DNA of 8,122 nucleotides, taken from positions 1 to 8,122 of the forward strand of contig JAUQXD010000403.1 in the NCBI GenBank assembly GCA_030834835.1, read 5' to 3'. Under the pieces are notes generated by a model. The model worked only from the letters and a program-made list of their open reading frames with translations, was not told the origin of the DNA and made no database searches. The stretch is from Thermoflexales bacterium (GTDB lineage Bacteria; Chloroflexota; Anaerolineae; Fen-1058). The position numbers and the translations under genes are program-made. Position 1 is the stretch's first letter. Every line of letters begins with the position of its first letter. This document shows positions 6,209 to 8,122 of this stretch, in pieces.

Positions 6209-6988
6209 ATGGGCATCGAACTCAAGAACCGCGTCGCCATCATCACGGGCGGCGCCAACGGCATCGGCAAAGGCACGTCGCTGGCGTTTGCGCAGGCGGG
6301 CGCGGCCGTGGCCGTGTGGGACATGGCCGAAGACGCGGGCAAAGCCGTCGTCGCCGAGATCGAGCAATCGGGCGGCAAGGCAGCCTTCTTCAAAGTCAAC
6401 GTGGCGAATCAAGCCGAGGTTGAAGCGGCGGTGGCGCAAGTCATCGAGCAGTTCGGCCAGATCGATATTCTGATCAACAACGCCGGTATCCTGCGCGATG
6501 GGCAACTGCTCAAAGTAAAAGACGGCCAGATCGTCGGCAAGATGAGCGAAGCCGATTTTGACGCCGTAATCGCCGTGAATTTGAAGGGCGTCTTCAACTG
6601 CACACAGGCCGTCGCGCCCAGCATGATCAAGCAAGGCTATGGCCGTATCGTCAGCGCGTCATCGGTCGTGGGCCTGTACGGCAACTTCGGCCAGACCAAC
6701 TACGTCGCCACCAAAGCGGGCGTCATCGGCATGAACAAAGTGTGGGCGCGCGAGTTGGGCAAGCGCGGCATCACGTGCAACGTCATCGCGCCGGGCTTCA
6801 TCGCCACCGATATGACCAAAGGCATGCCGGAGAAGATTTTGCAAGGCATGATCGATCGCACGCCGGTCGGGCGCATGGGTCTGCCCGCCGATATCGCAAA
6901 CGCCTATCTGTTCCTCGCCTCCGAGGAAGCCAGCTTCATCAACGGCGCGGTGCTCAGCGTCGATGGCGGCGTGGTGACAGGCACGTAA
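6209..6988 (+). CDS. Short-chain dehydrogenase/reductase, FabG-like (3-oxoacyl reductase or 3-hydroxyacyl dehydrogenase)
   Basis: Classical SDR of 259 residues, slightly longer than FabG (about 245). The Rossmann dinucleotide motif is TGGANGIG at 13-20, followed by NNAG at 90-93. The catalytic tetrad is N124, S152 (SASSVVG), Y165 and K169 (NYVATK). PGFIATDM at 195-202 and the C-terminal NGAVLSVDGG at 245-254 are typical of the FabG group. D38 at the end of strand 2 (VAVWDM) is the family hallmark of NAD(H) rather than NADP(H) preference, so an oxidative role on 3-hydroxyacyl substrates is as likely as fatty-acid synthesis. An extra loop, LLKVKDGQIVGKM (100-112), accounts for part of the added length. 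The start is set by a strong AAGGAG. An acyl-CoA synthetase follows after 91 nt, which supports an acyl-CoA pathway. The exact substrate is not determinable. Confidence 0.92.
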   Translation: MGIELKNRVAIITGGANGIGKGTSLAFAQAGAAVAVWDMAEDAGKAVVAEIEQSGGKAAFFKVNVANQAEVEAAVAQVIEQFGQIDILINNAGILRDGQLLKVKDGQIVGKMSEADFDAVIAVNLKGVFNCTQAVAPSMIKQGYGRIVSASSVVGLYGNFGQTNYVATKAGVIGMNKVWARELGKRGITCNVIAPGFIATDMTKGMPEKILQGMIDRTPVGRMGLPADIANAYLFLASEEASFINGAVLSVDGGVVTGT

Positions 6989-7063
6989 TTCGTAATGCAT
7001 ACTGCGTAATCCGTGCTGCGTAATTGAGCGATCTTGTTACGCAGTACGGATTACGCATTACTG
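6983..7063. repeat. Heptad-repeat palindrome, element 2
   Basis: Six direct 7-bp units at 6983-7024 (ACGTAAT, TCGTAAT, GCATACT, GCGTAAT, CCGTGCT, GCGTAAT), an 11-nt spacer, then four inverted units at 7036-7063 (GTTACGC, AGTACGG, ATTACGC, ATTACTG). Positions 7003-7023 pair with 7037-7057: 20 of 21 positions are Watson-Crick and the exception (7015/7045) is a G-T pair, with a 13-nt loop. The TAA stop of the SDR gene (6986-6988) lies in the first unit. No T-run follows, so it is more likely a repeat or mRNA stem-loop than a standard terminator. Confidence 0.88.
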
Positions 7064-7066
7064 GAC

Positions 7067-7071
7067 AAGGA
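7067..7071 (+). promoter_or_regulatory. Shine-Dalgarno of the acyl-CoA synthetase gene
   Basis: AAGGA, 8 nt before the ATG at 7080. It lies only 4 nt beyond the end of heptad element 2, so folding of that stem-loop could affect ribosome access (inference). Confidence 0.75.
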
Positions 7072-7079
7072 TAGCCAGA

Positions 7080-8122
<1,043 letters not shown>

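Noticed and set aside
6121..7063. CRISPR array
   Set aside because: The repeat units are 7 bp, directly adjacent, then inverted; there are no spacers of regular length.

Overview
The window looks like a chromosomal segment of a moderately GC-rich member of the Chloroflexota (Anaerolineae or Chloroflexia-like). This is inferred from the gene style, not from a marker gene. The clues are tandem OmpR-type regulators, a membrane-anchored clan GH-A glycosidase with a Thr/Pro-rich linker, and a very large MalT-like STAND regulator ending in a SARP/BTAD module. No phage, insertion sequence, CRISPR array, tRNA or rRNA was recognised.

Layout. (1) Positions 2-1288, plus strand: two tandem, clearly paralogous OmpR/PhoB-type response regulators. 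The first is cut by the window edge; the second is complete. (2) Positions 1290-2495, minus strand: a glycoside hydrolase anchored or exported through an N-terminal hydrophobic segment. It converges on the second regulator with one base between the stop codons. (3) Positions 2496-2576: an 81-bp divergent intergenic region with a plausible extended -10 promoter in each direction. The rightward one sits so close to its ATG that the mRNA is probably leaderless. (4) Positions 2577-5819, plus: a 1080-residue regulator with a MalT-type ATPase, a helical TPR-like region, a winged-helix DNA-binding domain and a BTAD. (5) Positions 5820-5935: an intergenic region dominated by a 17-bp perfect inverted repeat. 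(6) Positions 5936-8122, plus: a probable gene set made of a 65-residue protein of unknown function, an SDR dehydrogenase/reductase (FabG-like, NAD-type fingerprint), and the first 347 residues of an AMP-forming acyl-CoA synthetase. The last two have good Shine-Dalgarno sequences and probably act together in acyl-CoA or fatty-acid metabolism.

The most unusual structure is not protein-coding. Both junctions of the last gene set carry the same kind of element: tandem 7-bp units (consensus near GNGTAAT) followed, after a short spacer, by the same units inverted. In both cases the TAA stop codon of the upstream gene lies inside one of the heptads. The hexamer CGATCG is also strongly over-represented by eye from about 1320 onward (about 22 copies) and absent from the two response-regulator genes.

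Apart from these repeats and the promoter arrangement, the coding content is ordinary. I see no convincing evidence of a wholly new multi-gene system.
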